DNA of 64,000 nt from Ailurus styani (Eukaryota > Chordata > Mammalia > Carnivora > Ailuridae), in the NCBI GenBank assembly GCA_002007465.1, contig LNAC01000001.1, positions 4,515,206-4,579,205 on the forward strand, read 5' to 3'. The notes below the pieces were generated by a model. That model did no database searches. It had not been told where the DNA came from and saw nothing but the letters and a program-made list of their open reading frames with translations. This document shows, one piece after another, positions 1 through 11,735 of this stretch. The first letter of the stretch is position 1. Each line of letters opens with the position of its first letter. Made by a program: the position numbers and the translations under genes.

Positions 1-176
1 CTCAGTGGGTTAAAGCTTCTGCCTTCGGCTCAGGTCATGATCTCAGGGTCCTGGGATCAAGGCCCGCATCCGGCTCCCTGCTCAGCGGGGAGCCTGCTTC
101 CTCCTCTCTCTCTGCCTGCCTCTCTGCCTACTTGTGACCTTTCTCTCTCTGTCAAATAAAAAAAAAAAAAATCTTA
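1..176 (+). mobile_element. Can-SINE, truncated by window start
   Basis: Reads from the tRNA-derived head (ctcagtgggttaaagc, then the B-box region tcctgggatcaaggcc) through the TC-rich stretch to gtcaaataaa and an A-rich tail ending in atctt. The first bases of the element lie outside the window. It is close to the other young copies, so probably a recent lineage-specific insertion. Confidence 0.93.
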
Positions 177-474
177 AACACAGCAAGCAGGTCAGTGTGT
201 AATAAATAGAATATCCTGAACAAGAAGTGGGATGTTTTTTGACAGGGTGAACATTCTGATGCCCCAAAGAAAAGTTATATAAAAGAAAAGCTTCTAAAAA
301 TGTGAAGTACCAGCAATTCACTAGGGCCACACTTCCTCCTGACATTGTCCTTAAGTTTCTAAAAAATTAGAGAAAACGATGGATTTGGGTTTGCTTTAGG
401 TCAGCTTTCTTTTTTCTCTCTCTTTTCCATTCTCCCTTTCTTTCCTAAATATATATATTATTATATGTCATGTA

Positions 475-479
<5 letters not shown>

Positions 480-515
<36 letters not shown>
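480..515. repeat. (TA)n microsatellite
   Basis: Uninterrupted alternating TA of about 36 bp, followed by a short ACAC stretch. It lies in AT-rich sequence and is likely length-variable. Confidence 0.95.
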
Positions 516-521
<6 letters not shown>

Positions 522-654
522 CCACATCTTTATTACAAGTATAATCACTTTCAATTAAAAGTTGAAAATAGAGAAAACCATCCAAGGTCCTCTAACAAAA
601 TAATCTAATCCCATTTTGATATATTTTTCTCATTTCTCTTCGCTGCCTAGACTG

Positions 655-656
<2 letters not shown>

Positions 657-693
<37 letters not shown>
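657..693. repeat. (CA)n microsatellite
   Basis: A continuous CA run of about 37 bp, with a shorter degenerate CA stretch just downstream. Likely polymorphic. Confidence 0.95.
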
Positions 694-696
<3 letters not shown>

Positions 697-719
697 ACAC
701 TCACACACACAGTTAACTA

Positions 720-1040
720 CCAATTTTCAAGAGTGCGTAAGTTTATCCACTCTTCCCACATTGTCCAACATTCGAGTTATTTTTAGTTCTCCTAAATTCT
801 AAGTAATGCTGTATTATATATCCTTATGAATATATCCCCCCGTATTTAAAATTGCTACCTTCAAAAAGCAGAGTTCTTGGATTAAAGATTTAATACCTAT
901 TGCCAAACTGCTTCCAAAAGAGTTGTACCATCTTACGCTCTCACCCACAAAGTGTGAGTCTGCCTGTGTCACCTCGCCCTTGCCAGCCGAGTAATAAGAT
1001 TTCCCCTTATTCCAACGGAGTGAAGTGGAGCCCATTCATC
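720..1040 (-). mobile_element. Ancient L1 ORF2 fragment, antisense
   Basis: The text from the short-spacer motif ttgccaaactgcttccaaaag through the 'accatcttacgctctcaccc' stretch matches the antisense of the C-terminal ORF2 region seen in the better preserved L1 copies at 5374 and 10300. It is heavily diverged. The assignment rests on pattern recall. Confidence 0.6.
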
Positions 1041-1555
1041 TAGCAAACTTTTTAATTACCTGCTGGGGATAGTGATGCCAGAGGCGCAGTCCCCCTTCGG
1101 GAGGAACTTCCTATCTGGTGCCGGGGAATTCAGATGCAAGACCCCCTTCTTGCCAAGGGCAGCTTCCTGAGCCTTCGGGACCAGGCACGAGGCTCTGGCT
1201 TGTTGTGTCTCTCAAGGGTGCCTTTCCGCTGAAAGGTCAATTAGCTTGTGGCATTTTTCCAGTGTTCCCAAATCTTTGGGGGAGGAAGGGAGAAGGAGCA
1301 CCAAGCCGTGTGGTTGAGTGTGGACATGGATTTTCCTGGTCTCGTTCCTTGGCAAAGTTCTAACCAATGCAGCGGCCTAGGGGCGCTGGGTCTTAGGGGA
1401 GACCAGCCGATGAGCATGCCTGGCCCTCCCCAAACTACCCATTCACTTTCTGAGAATACTAATGGACAAGGAGCCTGCTTCTTTCTCCTGGTGCCATCAT
1501 TCTACAGAGTGGTTCTCTCCTGCTTCTTTGGGATTCTTCCTGATCAAAGAAGGTG
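1041..1555. other. No feature recognised
   Basis: Moderately GC-rich, apparently single-copy sequence. Three overlapping open frames of 61-102 codons are present on the plus strand. None has recognisable protein character or splice context. Confidence 0.5.
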
Positions 1556-1559
1556 AAGG

Positions 1560-1690
1560 GCAGTGTTGCATAAGCGTTAGGATCATGGGCTTCTCTGTGC
1601 CTTGGGTTTCTCATCTCTATGTAGGTGTAGTGATCCTGGCCACCTGACAGGTGTGTGATGAGGAATACAGGTAAGACACATATGACTTGT
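1560..1690 (+). mobile_element. MIR fragment
   Basis: Contains a degenerate MIR core: gtgccttgggtttctcatct, then a gapped stretch ending in gtgtgatgaggaatacag. This resembles the conserved 'cctcagtttcctcatctg' segment of mammalian MIR. Confidence 0.5.
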
Positions 1691-1989
1691 AGACCAGAAT
1701 TGTCACAAGTACACTTCCACCCACGCCCCTCATAGATTATTTTGATTTATTTTAGCTTAGTGACATTGAGGATGGCAGTCTTGGAGTGGCATGTGGCAGT
1801 GGGTCTCTCCTGCAGTACTGGCAGAGGCCAGGTCTCCAAGCTTGGACATCTAACTAGCAGTTCTATAAGCCAGTGGTTTCCACTGAGAAACTTCACACCA
1901 TGAGCAGGAGCAAGCAACCCCAAGAATTAGCAATGTATCAAACAAAGAAACCAGAAGGCTTGGTGGAGAATATGATTAAAGAGAAACAT

Positions 1990-3190
1990 AACCAAAGAAA
2001 CATGTCCTCAATTAAGAAAAATCTAATTATATGCAGGTTGACAATAGCCACCATGTTCTAGACAAAATTCATTAAAAAATAATCACATTTTTGAGGTAGA
2101 TAATCAAAGGAAACCTCCTAGAAGCACCTTGGATAGACAAGGCATGCTGCCCCTAGGGACAGAAAACTCAGTTGGTCTGAGACTTCTCTGAAAAACCATA
2201 GTCCAGAGAACAAAGGACCACTGTCCACAGGTTTTTGGGGAGAAGTGTTATTAAAGTCAAATTTTATACCCAGCCAAATTTGTTCATGTGCAGAATTAAT
2301 ACAGGGATGCCCTCACCTGGGCAAGGTCTGAGATATGGTCTTTAAAAACCCCATGCTGACATACACCCTCCTGCTAACGAAGAGATGTGTCCTCATTAAA
2401 TGTTCCAGGTTGGGTATGTCATGATAAAACAGCCGGCAAGAGGTGAGCCAATTAAACAGACAGCTACATGCGATTCCCGTGACCATGGTTCTAAAAAGAC
2501 TACAAATATAAATAAACATCCTGAAACCACAGAGCTATAGTGTACACTAATGCACACAATAATAATAATTATTATGGTCTCAAACCAAGAATATGCATAA
2601 TTCTTCCTTTTACCTGAGGCAAGGAGAAATGAAAATCAATTAATTAATTCTTGACTTTGTACCTAGAGAAAGGCAGATTTAAATATTTCTGGGAATGCCC
2701 AAAAGTACATGTTATTAGTTTAAAACAACAACAAACGGAGAAAAATTAACCAAATATGGTTGGCCCAGGCTGAAAAAGAAAATGAAGTAAAAAAGCATAA
2801 AATGAAACCATGTCTAAAACAGGATGAGAGAAGCAAAGTGGAAATGCTCAGTTGTGGCAAGAAGCAAAACTCTTTAATTCAAGATTATTGAACAACGTTC
2901 TGTGGATTGGCTGTCTCAGAGACTGGTATTCACTGCTAAAATGCAGAATCTTGGGCCCCACACCGGCTGTGCTGAAGTAGGGTCTGCAGCAGTGAAAACA
3001 AGACTTTGTAGATGAATGGATTCCTCCTGAATTTCCAACGGTTGGGACTGGATTTAAGAAAATCCAGCAGCAGACTAGCTAAAGACACACCCGAGATAAC
3101 ACCACAATGGAATGTCAGACATGAACAGATGTATAAAAAATTAGGAAAATACAACCATAGAAAGGAACAGCCACATAAATCTCCAACACA
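1990..3190 (+). mobile_element. Probable ancient L1M 5'/ORF1-region relic
   Basis: The phrase attttatacccagccaaatt near 2261 and surrounding A-rich, purine-biased sequence resemble the ORF1-end and linker region of old L1M/HAL1-type elements. No intact frame remains. The boundaries are guesses. Confidence 0.4.
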
Positions 3191-3196
3191 GCAGAA

Positions 3197-3365
3197 TTTT
3201 TCTCTATTGAAGTATAATTAACATACAGTGTTATATTGGTTTCCGCTGTAGAGCATATTGATTCGACAATTCTACATATTACACAGTGCTCACCACGATA
3301 AATGCAGTCACCATCTGCCACCATATAACATTATTACAATGTTATTGACTATACCTCCTTCCTAT
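3197..3365 (-). mobile_element. L1 3'-end fragment, antisense
   Basis: ctattgaagtataattaaca followed by the 'gtgttatattggtttc' and 'acagtgctcaccacgataaa' segments is the antisense L1 3'-UTR signature of carnivore and older L1s. The copy is short and 5'-truncated. Confidence 0.7.
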
Positions 3366-3671
3366 GCTGCAGACAGTAGAGTTTAAGGCCAAAACAATTA
3401 AGTAGGAAAAGAGTAATTTGATATTGACAAAAGATGTCATTCCCAAGCAATATAATAATTAATGAACTATGTCGAATTAAACATACATGCATAAAAAACA
3501 AATAAACATACATATAAAACAAAATATTAAGAAATTACGAGGGCCCTTAAATTTTCTCTTTCTCTCCTTCTTTCCAGCACTTTCTATCCTTAAATTAGTA
3601 AACAATCACAAAAATTAGGAGCATATAATATATAATAAAAATGAACAAATCATCAATTCAATGATACCCAG
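3366..3671. other. AT-rich interval, no feature
   Basis: AT-rich sequence, possibly decayed L1. No gene or distinct repeat can be supported. Confidence 0.4.
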
Positions 3672-3686
3672 AAAGCAAAAATTATT

Positions 3687-3897
3687 ATTATTTTTAAAGA
3701 TTGATTGATTTTGGGAAAAAAGCACGTGTGCGTGTGAATGAATGGGGGGCACATTGGGAGAGGGGGAGAGGGAATCTCAAGCAGACTCCTCTCTGAGCAT
3801 GGAGCCCCAAGCAGGCTCAATCCCACGACCCTGAGATCATGTCCTGAGCGGAAACCAAGAATCGGATGCTTAACGTATTGAGCCACTCAGGTGTCCC
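3687..3897 (-). mobile_element. Older Can-SINE, antisense
   Basis: Begins with ttttaaagattgattgattt (reverse of the SINE tail) and ends with gagccactcaggtgtccc. It has perfect 15-bp target-site duplications, aaagcaaaaattatt, at 3672-3686 and 3898-3912, which fix the insertion boundaries. Divergence from the young copies marks an older subfamily. Confidence 0.93.
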
Positions 3898-3979
3898 AAA
3901 GCAAAAATTATTGTCCACAGCATCTAACTGTGTTATAATTAAAAGAGAAAATACTAGAAAGATGTCTTTAGCTAGCATT

Positions 3980-4240
3980 TGTAATTTTATTTTTTTTTAT
4001 TTTAATTTTTTAGTCTAGCTGACACACAGTGTCACCTCAGTTTCAGGTATACAAGATAGTGATGCAACATCTCTATGCATCAGTCTATGCTCACCACAAG
4101 TGTTGCTACCTTCTCTCATCATACAACACTATTACAATACATTAGACTATATTCTCTGTGCTGTACCTTTTATTCCCATGACTTATTCACTCCATCACTG
4201 GAAACTTGGATCTCCACCACAGGTTTGTTCTCTGTATTTC
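3980..4240 (-). mobile_element. L1 3'-UTR fragment, antisense
   Basis: Starts at a T-rich stretch (the reversed poly-A) and runs through gtttcaggtatacaagatag and 'tgctcaccacaagtgttgct'. This is the antisense of the L1 3' UTR also seen at 3197 and 9765. Confidence 0.7.
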
Positions 4241-4489
4241 TAGGTCTGATTCTTTAACTAGCATCTATTAAATTTCTACTATATAGCTAGGTAGTAGGCT
4301 ATACCCTCCATTATATTTCTCATTTCCATCCTTTCCCTAAGTTTTCCAGGAAAAAAATATTATATTTACTTAATAGATTAAGAAACTGTGAATCAGAAAT
4401 CTTACAGAATGTGTCCAAGATCCCTAGGAATAAGAGTGAGAACTTAAAGCTGTGTTGGTCTGAGTTCTTTCTCTTATCACTACAGCTCA

Positions 4490-5290
4490 TCCATCCATGA
4501 ATTCAACACCTATTTCTTAAGCAACTACAATGTGCCGGCCATACCTCCCCATGCTGGAGTCTAGGTATACAAAACTCATGTGGCCTTGCCTAATGGCTTT
4601 TACAAGATAGTAAGGAAGACAAACATAAAAATATATATAATCAAAATCTGTGATACAGACTAAGAGCAAAAATAACTAGAGGAATGTGTTTTTGGACCCA
4701 GTGAACAAGGAAGACCTCTCTGTTGAGGTGGTTTTAAGAGGGAAACTGGAAGGATGAGAAGTCAGCCATGCAGACAGCTGGGGAGAGACCATTCCTACGA
4801 GGGGCACAGTGTATGGAAGGGCTCTGGCATTGAGAGAGAGTTTGCTGTAGCAGCTGAAAGACAAGAGCTGAGTCATGAGCAAGAGCGAGAGGGATGGCCA
4901 CTGAGCTTCAAGAGTGGACAGGATCTCAGTCTGTAGAGATCGTGATGCTCTATTAAGGTGTTGGATTTCATTCCAAGGAATTGGGATGCCTGGGGAGGAT
5001 CCTAAGCAGGGGCGTAACATCATCCAGTTGTGGTTCCAGCTGCTGCCTGGAGAATTGTTAGGAGGAGAAGCGGGGATTATAATTAGAAATCTATTAAAGG
5101 AGTCCAGCTGAGAGATGATGGTTATGTGGGTGAGTAACAGGAGTAGAAATGGAGGAAAAATCAATGCAGTCAAGATATATATTGGGGGTGGAATTCAAAA
5201 GAATTGATGATACATTGAACATGAAGAGGGATGAAGAAGGTGGCAAAATGGCTTTCAGTTTTTCTGCCTGAGCAAATAGATGAATGGTGG
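4490..5290 (+). mobile_element. LINE-2-like block
   Basis: Ordered matches by eye to a mammalian L2-type consensus: 'caacacctatttcttaagc' near 4503, then aactggaaggatgagaagtc, 'cagctggggagagaccattc', 'taagcaggggcgtaacatca', 'gtccagctgagagatgatgg', and a degenerate end near 5290. About 800 bp long and strongly diverged. A 165-codon minus-strand frame inside it is treated as chance. Confidence 0.65.
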
Positions 5291-5373
5291 TCACATATTT
5301 TGAAATAAGATATTATTGTTTCCCAGATATATGTATACGTGTCTGTCCCAGTCCAGTAAAACCTGGGCTTTTA

Positions 5374-6303
5374 AGTACAGATACCCAGTAGTGCAATTGC
5401 TGGATCATAGGGTAGCTCTTTTTTAACTTTTTGAGGAACCTCCACGCTGTTTTCTAAAGTGGCTGCACCACCTCGCTTTCCCACCAACAGTGTAAGAGGG
5501 TTCCCCTTTCTCCACAACCTCTCCAACATTTTCTGTTTCTTGTCTTGTCAATTTTTGACATTCTAACTGGTGTAAGGTGGTATCTCAATGTGGTTTTGAT
5601 TTGAATTTTCCTGACGGCTAGTGATGTTGAACACTTTTTCATGTGTCTGTTAGCCATTTGTGTGTCTTCTTTGAAGAAGTGTTTGTTCATGTCTTCTGCC
5701 CATTTTTTGACTTGATTATTTGTTTTTTAGGTGTTGAGCTTGAGAAATTCTTTATAGATCTTGGATACCAGCCCTTTGTCTGTAGTGTCATTTGTAAATA
5801 CCTTCTCCCATTTCGTGGGTTGTCTCTTTGTTTTGTTGAATGTTTCCTTTGCTGTGCAGAAAATTTTTATCTTGATAAAGTCCCAGAAGTTCATTTTTGC
5901 TTTTGTTTCCCTTGTCTTTGGAGACGCGTTTTGAAAGAAGTTGCTGTGGCCGATGTTGAAAATGTTCCTGCCTATGTTCTCCTCTAGGATTTTGATGAAT
6001 TCCTGTCTCATATTGAGGCCTTTCATCCTTTTAGAGTTTATCTTTGTGTACGGTGTAAGAGTATGGTCGAGTTTCATTCCTCTGTATATAGCTGTCCAAT
6101 ATCCCCAGCACCATTTATTGAAAAGACTTTTTTTCCATTGGATGTTTTTTCCTGCTTTGTCGGAGATTAGTTGACCACAAAGTTGAGGGACCATATCTGG
6201 GCTCTCTATTCTGTTCTATTGACCCATGTGTCTTGTTTATATGACAGTGCCATGCTGTCTTGGTGATCACGGCTTTGTAATATAGCTTGAAATCAGGCAA
6301 CAT
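5374..6303 (-). mobile_element. Twin-primed L1, inverted 5' part
   Basis: Antisense L1 ORF2. Read on the minus strand it begins at about 6303 with the [12 protein letters not shown] segment and passes through a 155-codon open stretch at 5727-6194. That stretch contains the ORF2 C-terminal landmarks [10 protein letters not shown] and AKMNFWDF. It then runs on to the '[19 protein letters not shown]' segment and ends near 5374 at the equivalent of 'ctactgggtat'. It abuts the sense half that starts at about 6304, so the two parts form one element with an inverted 5' end. Stops and frameshifts rule out a functional reverse transcriptase. Confidence 0.88.
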
Positions 6304-6870
6304 GACCCCAAAAATGTGGATATAGTGAAAAGAAGGGGCACATGCACCCCAATGTTCATAGCACCAATGTCCACAATAACCAAAGTGTGGAAGGAGCTGA
6401 GATGTCCTTCAATGGACAAATAAATAAAGAAGATGTGTTCAATATATACAGTGAAATATTACTCAGCCATCAGAAAGGATGAATACCCAACACTTGTATC
6501 AACATGGATGGAACTGGATGAGATTATGCTAAGTGAAATAAGTCAAACAGAAAAATACAATTATCATATGGTTTCGCTTATTTGTGGAACATAAGGAATA
6601 CCATGGAGGACATTAGGAGAAGGAAGGGAAAAATGAAGGGGGAGAAATCAGAGGGGGAGTGAACCATGAGAGAATATGGACTCCAGGAATCAAACTGAGG
6701 GATTTTGGGGGAGTGGGAGGATGGGTGAGCCTAGTTGTGGGTATTAAGGAGGGCATGGATTGCGTGGAGCACTGGGTGTTACATGCAAACAATGAATCAT
6801 GGAACACTACATCAAAAACTAATGAGGTACAGTATGGTGATGAACATAACATAATAAAAAATTATTTAAA
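6304..6870 (+). mobile_element. Twin-primed L1, sense 3' part
   Basis: Resumes L1 sequence in the sense direction from the 'agaaggggcacatgcacccc' segment. It continues through 'tattactcagccatcagaaa' and 'ctaagtgaaataagtcaaac', the G-rich 3' UTR (gggagtgggaggatgggtga), and the end at aacataacataataaaaaat. The end of the inverted half and the start of this half are nearly adjacent in L1 coordinates. Confidence 0.9.
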
Positions 6871-7330
6871 AGTGATGGTAAATAATGTGTTATATGTATT
6901 TTACCATAATAAAAACTTCTTTAAAAATAAAAAAATGAAAATAGTATAGGGCAATAAGAAGAAATGGATAATAAGCCACAAAAAAGGTATGAATGAATCC
7001 TAAATGCATTTTGCTTAGTGAAGGAAGTTAGTCTGAAAAGACTACACACTATATCATGCCAATTATATGACCTTCTGGAAAAGGCAAAACTGGAACATAA
7101 TACTGAGATCAGGGATTGCTAGGGGTTTAGGGGAGAGAGGGGGAAGGTTGAGTGGGTGAAGCACAGGTGAAGCACTACAAGGTGTAGAATTGGTCCTGTA
7201 TGATACTGTAAAGTATTTGTCATAATATTATATATTTGCCAAAACCCCTAGAACTTTACGGAATATGAATGCAAATTTAAAAAGAAAAACTCTTAGGATA
7301 TCAGAGGATCCCAGAATGGAATGTAGAATG
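6871..7330 (+). mobile_element. Ancient L1 3'-UTR relic
   Basis: Segments such as 'ttttgcttagtgaaggaagt', 'tatatgaccttctggaaaag' and 'gatcagggattgctaggggt' follow the order of old L1M 3' ends. The copy is highly diverged and has no coding content. Confidence 0.55.
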
Positions 7331-7559
7331 TGATAAATGAATGTAATTATACACAAATATATGAAACAATCTCACTGAAGGAGACCAAGGTTGGAAATGT
7401 TACTATAAGAGTAAAGGCAAAAGAAATTGTACACAACTGTTGCATGCTAGTTGATTAGGTTGCTACTCATGAAAGTACATGTTAACAATGGTGACTGCAG
7501 ATAGTGGGAGTAGGTTTCTCACTGTGGCTTTCAAGTTCACTGATCTTTTCTTCTCTAGT

Positions 7560-7975
7560 CTGAACCGTTGACAATCTCTTCCAGTGTATTTTTCATTTCA
7601 GGTAATGTTTTCTATCTCTGAAGTTTGATCTGGATCTTCTGATATTTTCCACCCTCTTTGTTGTGTTCATGTTTCTTCTACCTTCTGGAACCAATAGAGA
7701 ATGTTTACAACAGCTGTTTTAACATCAACGTTTACTAATTCTATCATCTTTGTCATTTTGTGCCTGTTTCTGCTCGCTGATTTTTGTTCTGGTTATGGAC
7801 TGCATTTTCTTGCTTCTTTGCATCCATGGTAATTTTTGGTTGGATGCAAGTCATGAATTTTACATTGTTAAGTGTTGGTTTTTGTTTTATTTCTAGATGC
7901 ATATTTTGGGTTTGTTTTAGGATGCAGTTAAGTGACATGAAATCAATCTGATACTTTTGAGACTTGCTTTAAAAG
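7560..7975 (-). mobile_element. Ancient LINE-like repeat fragment
   Basis: 'gttggatgcaagtcatgaat' followed by 'tttacattgttaagtgttgg' and 'ttttaggatgcagttaagtg' match from memory an old interspersed repeat of L1M/L1ME type. Family name and orientation are uncertain. Confidence 0.45.
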
Positions 7976-7999
7976 GAAACATGTCATAATGAAAAAGGG

Positions 8000-9220
8000 T
8001 TAACTCATCAAGAAGATGTAATGGGACCAATATACCATGTTCAAAAGATTCAATATTAAGATGGGAGTTTTCTTCAAATTTATCTCTAGATGCAAGGCAG
8101 TACTAATTTTTTTTAAGAAATAGACAAGCTAATTCCAAAATTAATAAAAAAATTTTATAAAGTAAAACCAAGTTGAAGGACATACTATACTTGATATCAA
8201 AACTTGCTATAAAGTTACAGTAAGTAAGAAGACAGTGTGGCTTTGGCAAAAGACAGACATTTAGATCAGTGAAACAGAATAGAGAGCTCAGAAAATAAAC
8301 ACATATAAAATTTGCCAAGGCAATTCAACAATGGAAAAGGTAATCCTTTTGATATATAATACCAGAACAATTTGATTGCCATAAGCAAAGAGAAAAAGTT
8401 GTTTCATAGCATATAATAAAAAGTAACAAAAATAGATGTAGCTGTACCTTAAATAATAAAACTTCTGGAATAAAATATTTTACAGAATTCTCAGTGATCT
8501 TTGCTTAGGAAAAATTTCTTCAATGGGACACAAAAACCACTAACTAGTTAAAAGACGTGCAATTTAGATTTTACTGGAATTTAAAATGTTTGGTCTTGAA
8601 AAGACACTTAAGAAAATGAAAATGGAGGCTTTAGATTGGGAGAAACTATTTGCAAAACATATATCAGAATGTATAAAGAATTCTTATGATGCAGTGATAA
8701 GAAAATAAACAATTCAAATAAAAATTTTTAAAAAATGATTTGGACACTTCACCAAAGAAGATATTTGAATGGCAAATTAGTACATAAAAAGATGCTCAAT
8801 CACATTAGTACCAGGGAGCTGCAAAGTAAAACTATGATGAAATGTGACTACATACCTACAAGAATAGGTAAAATGTAAAAAGCCTGAAATTACAGTGTTT
8901 GTGAGGATGTGGAGAAATGTAACTCTTGTATGTTGCTGGTAGAAATGCAAAATGGTACAAACACTTTTGGAAGGGGTTGGACAGTTTTTTATATGGTAAA
9001 CATAAACCTATTGTTTATTGTATATGACCTATACATATTGTATATGACCCTGCCATTCTTCCACTCTTAGATATTTATTTACCTAAGAGAAATAAAAACA
9101 TATGTCCATACAAATACTTATCCTTAGGTATTTATAGCAGCTTTATGCATAATAGCCAAGAACTGTGGAAAACCCAAATGTCCATCGACTATTGAATAAA
9201 ACTGACCTACAAACAAGAAC
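8000..9220 (+). mobile_element. Ancient L1M ORF2 relic, sense
   Basis: Degenerate but ordered ORF2 segments are present. They include 'gacagtgtggctttggcaaa', 'gtgaaacagaatagagagct', 'ggagaaactatttgcaaaac', 'gtgaggatgtggagaaatgt' and 'atagccaagaactgtggaaa'. These correspond to the RT C-terminal and cysteine-rich parts of L1 ORF2. All frames are closed. Confidence 0.75.
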
Positions 9221-9764
9221 AAAAGCAAGTCTATGCAAAATGTCTAAAAAAATAAATTAAAATGTTAAAGAGAAAATATTAGAGGTGATTTGAATTTCTA
9301 TCTTAAATACTAAACTTCACGAATTTACACCAAAGTCACTATTTTAAGAAACATAAAATTAACTTATTTTCAAGTAAATTTATTTTATCAGGCTAATGTA
9401 CAGTAGGCGACTTCATTAATTAGAAGATATTTTGATTAACCTATCAAGTTGGTATGTAAATGAATTCATGAAAACACTGTTCTCTTGAGTGGTTTAAATG
9501 ATGCCTGTAATCTTATTTATATTCTTAGTTTGCCTTGCAAACTCTTCATTACAGAGGTAAAATTCAAGTGATCACACACTGAGAATGGAACATCTGAGTA
9601 AATGAGGTTTTCTTAGATCTCACTTTTAGATAGTGTTCTTCATGGTTTCTTAAAAGAGGAATCTGTTGCAAAGTTGCCCCTGGAGCCTGGCAGATTCCAC
9701 TGGGCCCCATTCTGAGTTCTGGATGCACATACATTTTTTTGTTTCATGTAAAATCATTTTTTAA
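9221..9764. other. No feature recognised
   Basis: AT-rich, apparently single-copy sequence between an ancient sense L1 and a younger antisense L1. No coding or structured element seen. Confidence 0.45.
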
Positions 9765-10400
9765 ATTTAAAATCAATTAATTAACATTAGTGTATTATTA
9801 GTTTCAGGGGTAGAGTTTAGTGGTTCATCAGTTGCATATAACACCCAGTGCTCATTCCATCACATGCCCTCCTTAATGTCCATCATCCAGGTACCCCATC
9901 TCCCACCCCCTCAACACTCTCTTTGTTTCCTAGAGTTAAGAGTCTCCAGTGGTTTGTCTCCCTCTCTGATTTCATCAAATCATATAACATTCGTCTTTAT
10001 ATGACTGCCTTATTTCGCTTAGCATGATACCCTCTATTTCCATCCACATCATCGCAAATGGCAAGATTTCATTCTTTTTGATGGCCAGGTAATATTCCAT
10101 TGTGTATATATACACCATATCTTCTTTATCCATTCATCAATTAGTGGACATCTGGACTCTTTCCATAGTTTGGCTATGGTGGACATTGCTGCTATAAACA
10201 TTGGTGTGCATGTGACCCTTCCAACCACTATGTTTGTATCCTTTGAATAAATACCTAGTAGCGCAATTGCTGGGTCGTAGGGTAGCTCAACTTGTAACTT
10301 TCTGAGGAAACTCCATGCTGTTTTCCAGAGTGGTTGCACCAGTTTGCATTCTCACCAACAGTGTGAGAGGGTTCCCCTTTCTCATGTTCCTTTGCCAGGT
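9765..10400 (-). mobile_element. 5'-truncated L1 3' end, antisense
   Basis: Antisense L1. It holds the 3' UTR at 9765-9990 ('acacccagtgctcattccat', 'ccatctcccaccccctcaac') and then the end of ORF2. A 96-codon open stretch at 10049-10339 on the minus strand keeps landmarks such as [26 protein letters not shown] and DEWIKKIW. It is truncated before the cysteine-rich domain. It resembles the other carnivore L1 copies here and is a dead insertion. Confidence 0.9.
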
Positions 10401-10410
10401 ATATGATCAT

Positions 10411-10965
10411 TGCTTCACCTGCAGAAAACATCCATTTGATATTTTCTTCTTAGAGCTAAAATTGTATGGTATAAAGAATACAGTAAAGCATAAAACCATA
10501 TTTGGGTAACTTTTCACCATTAAAATTTTCTAAATAAAAAGCTTTCAGATTAAAGTGTGTATAAGCATTTATTAATTTCACTAAAATGCTCACTTCCTTT
10601 TGAAAGTATTCTTTTGGTTCATAATCTTGGATTCTTTTCCAGCATCTCCATGTCACCAGTGACCCTTTACACATAGTAGGGGTGCAGCTGTCTCACTGAC
10701 TTAAAACATGTCACCCCCTCGCCCAAGTCTGAAGTGCCAACAACCTGCCCTCCATCAGGAGTCTCCTGGAATCCCCTCTCCTCCCCTTATGAGATTCCCC
10801 CCTCGATCTTCCTTAATTCTAACTGTTGATTTTATAATTGATTTGATTGAATTGATTTTACAATTTGTTCACCCACTGGGAACTTCTTGAGAGCAGAGTC
10901 AGACTTCATAAAAGTTTGATGGTTGCCTAAATGAATAAAAGTTATTCCTTTGACAAACATATTCA
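10411..10965. other. No feature recognised
   Basis: AT-rich sequence between the antisense L1 and an L2-like piece. Short frames only. Confidence 0.45.
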
Positions 10966-11300
10966 TTCAACAAATTTTATTGATTTAGTGGAATAAATCA
11001 TGGAGAAAACAAAGTCCTGGCTTTCGTGGAGTTGATATTCTAGTTGGGGTGAGCAAATGGAAAATACAAAAATACTAAGTATAATGTGAGGTGGGAATAA
11101 GAACTAAGCAAAAAATTGGAACAGGTGCAGGGAGGCAGTCATGCTTTTTTGATGGGGTGCTCAAGGAAGGCATTCTTTCTCAAAGAATAGTGCAATGATG
11201 GCATGGAGTGGGCCATGGTTCCGTCTGGGGAAGAGCATTCTGGGCAAAGACCATGCTTAACCACTAAGGCCCTGAGGTGGATATATGCTCTTGTATTTGA
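10966..11300 (+). mobile_element. L2/MIR3-like fragment
   Basis: 'ttattgatttagtggaataa' followed by 'agtcctggctttcgtggagt', 'gatattctagttggggtgag' and 'gctcaaggaaggcattcttt' match the layout of an L2-type 3' segment (storage-type 'ggagctcacagtcta' block, then 'gaagg' block). Diverged. Confidence 0.5.
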
Positions 11301-11384
11301 GGAAAAACAAAGAGGAAAGGGGGGCTGGGTGTGGAGGACCAGATGTGGTCAGTGAGAAAGGGAGAGTTACAACCCTTGTTGTAT

Positions 11385-11435
11385 AATATAATAGATAGAT
11401 TATAGATAGATAGGATAATAGAAGATTATACAAAG
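11385..11435. repeat. Degenerate GATA microsatellite
   Basis: Imperfect GATA/TAGA units around 'atagatagattatagataga' and taggataatag. Short and interrupted. Confidence 0.7.
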
Positions 11436-11449
11436 TATTACAGCCAAGG

Positions 11450-11735
11450 ATAGAATGTCTAATTTTATTCCAAATGGGAAGTTGGGAGTTTCTAACACCA
11501 ATGATCAATTCTCTGATTCTCCAGACACCAAATGGATATTCTTAATTCAATTCAATTTGGACACCAACTACTCAGAGTTAGCTCAGACCCCACAGGTTAA
11601 AGGTTCAGTTCCACAAGATAGTCCTCACTTTGGATGCCAGTCACAAGTATTAGGTCTTCAATTACCCATACTTCTGTCCAACTTTACTACAAAGTCAAGG
11701 ATTTTCCACAATCTCCCCCCCCCATCTTTTTTAGG
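11450..11735. mobile_element. Possible old LTR-type repeat
   Basis: Segments 'ttggacaccaactactcaga', 'aggttaaaggttcagttcca' and 'ttctgtccaactttactaca' recall a mammalian LTR-like interspersed repeat. It ends at a C10 homopolymer. A 168-codon plus-strand frame (11455-11961) spans it and looks like chance, being rich in S, P and Q with no domain signature. Confidence 0.35.

Noticed and set aside
4676..5173. 165-codon minus-strand frame
   Set aside because: It lies antisense within an L2-like block and has S/L/P-rich chance composition.
5727..6194. 155-codon minus-strand frame considered as a host gene
   Set aside because: Clear L1 ORF2 C-terminal sequence in the inverted half of a dead L1.
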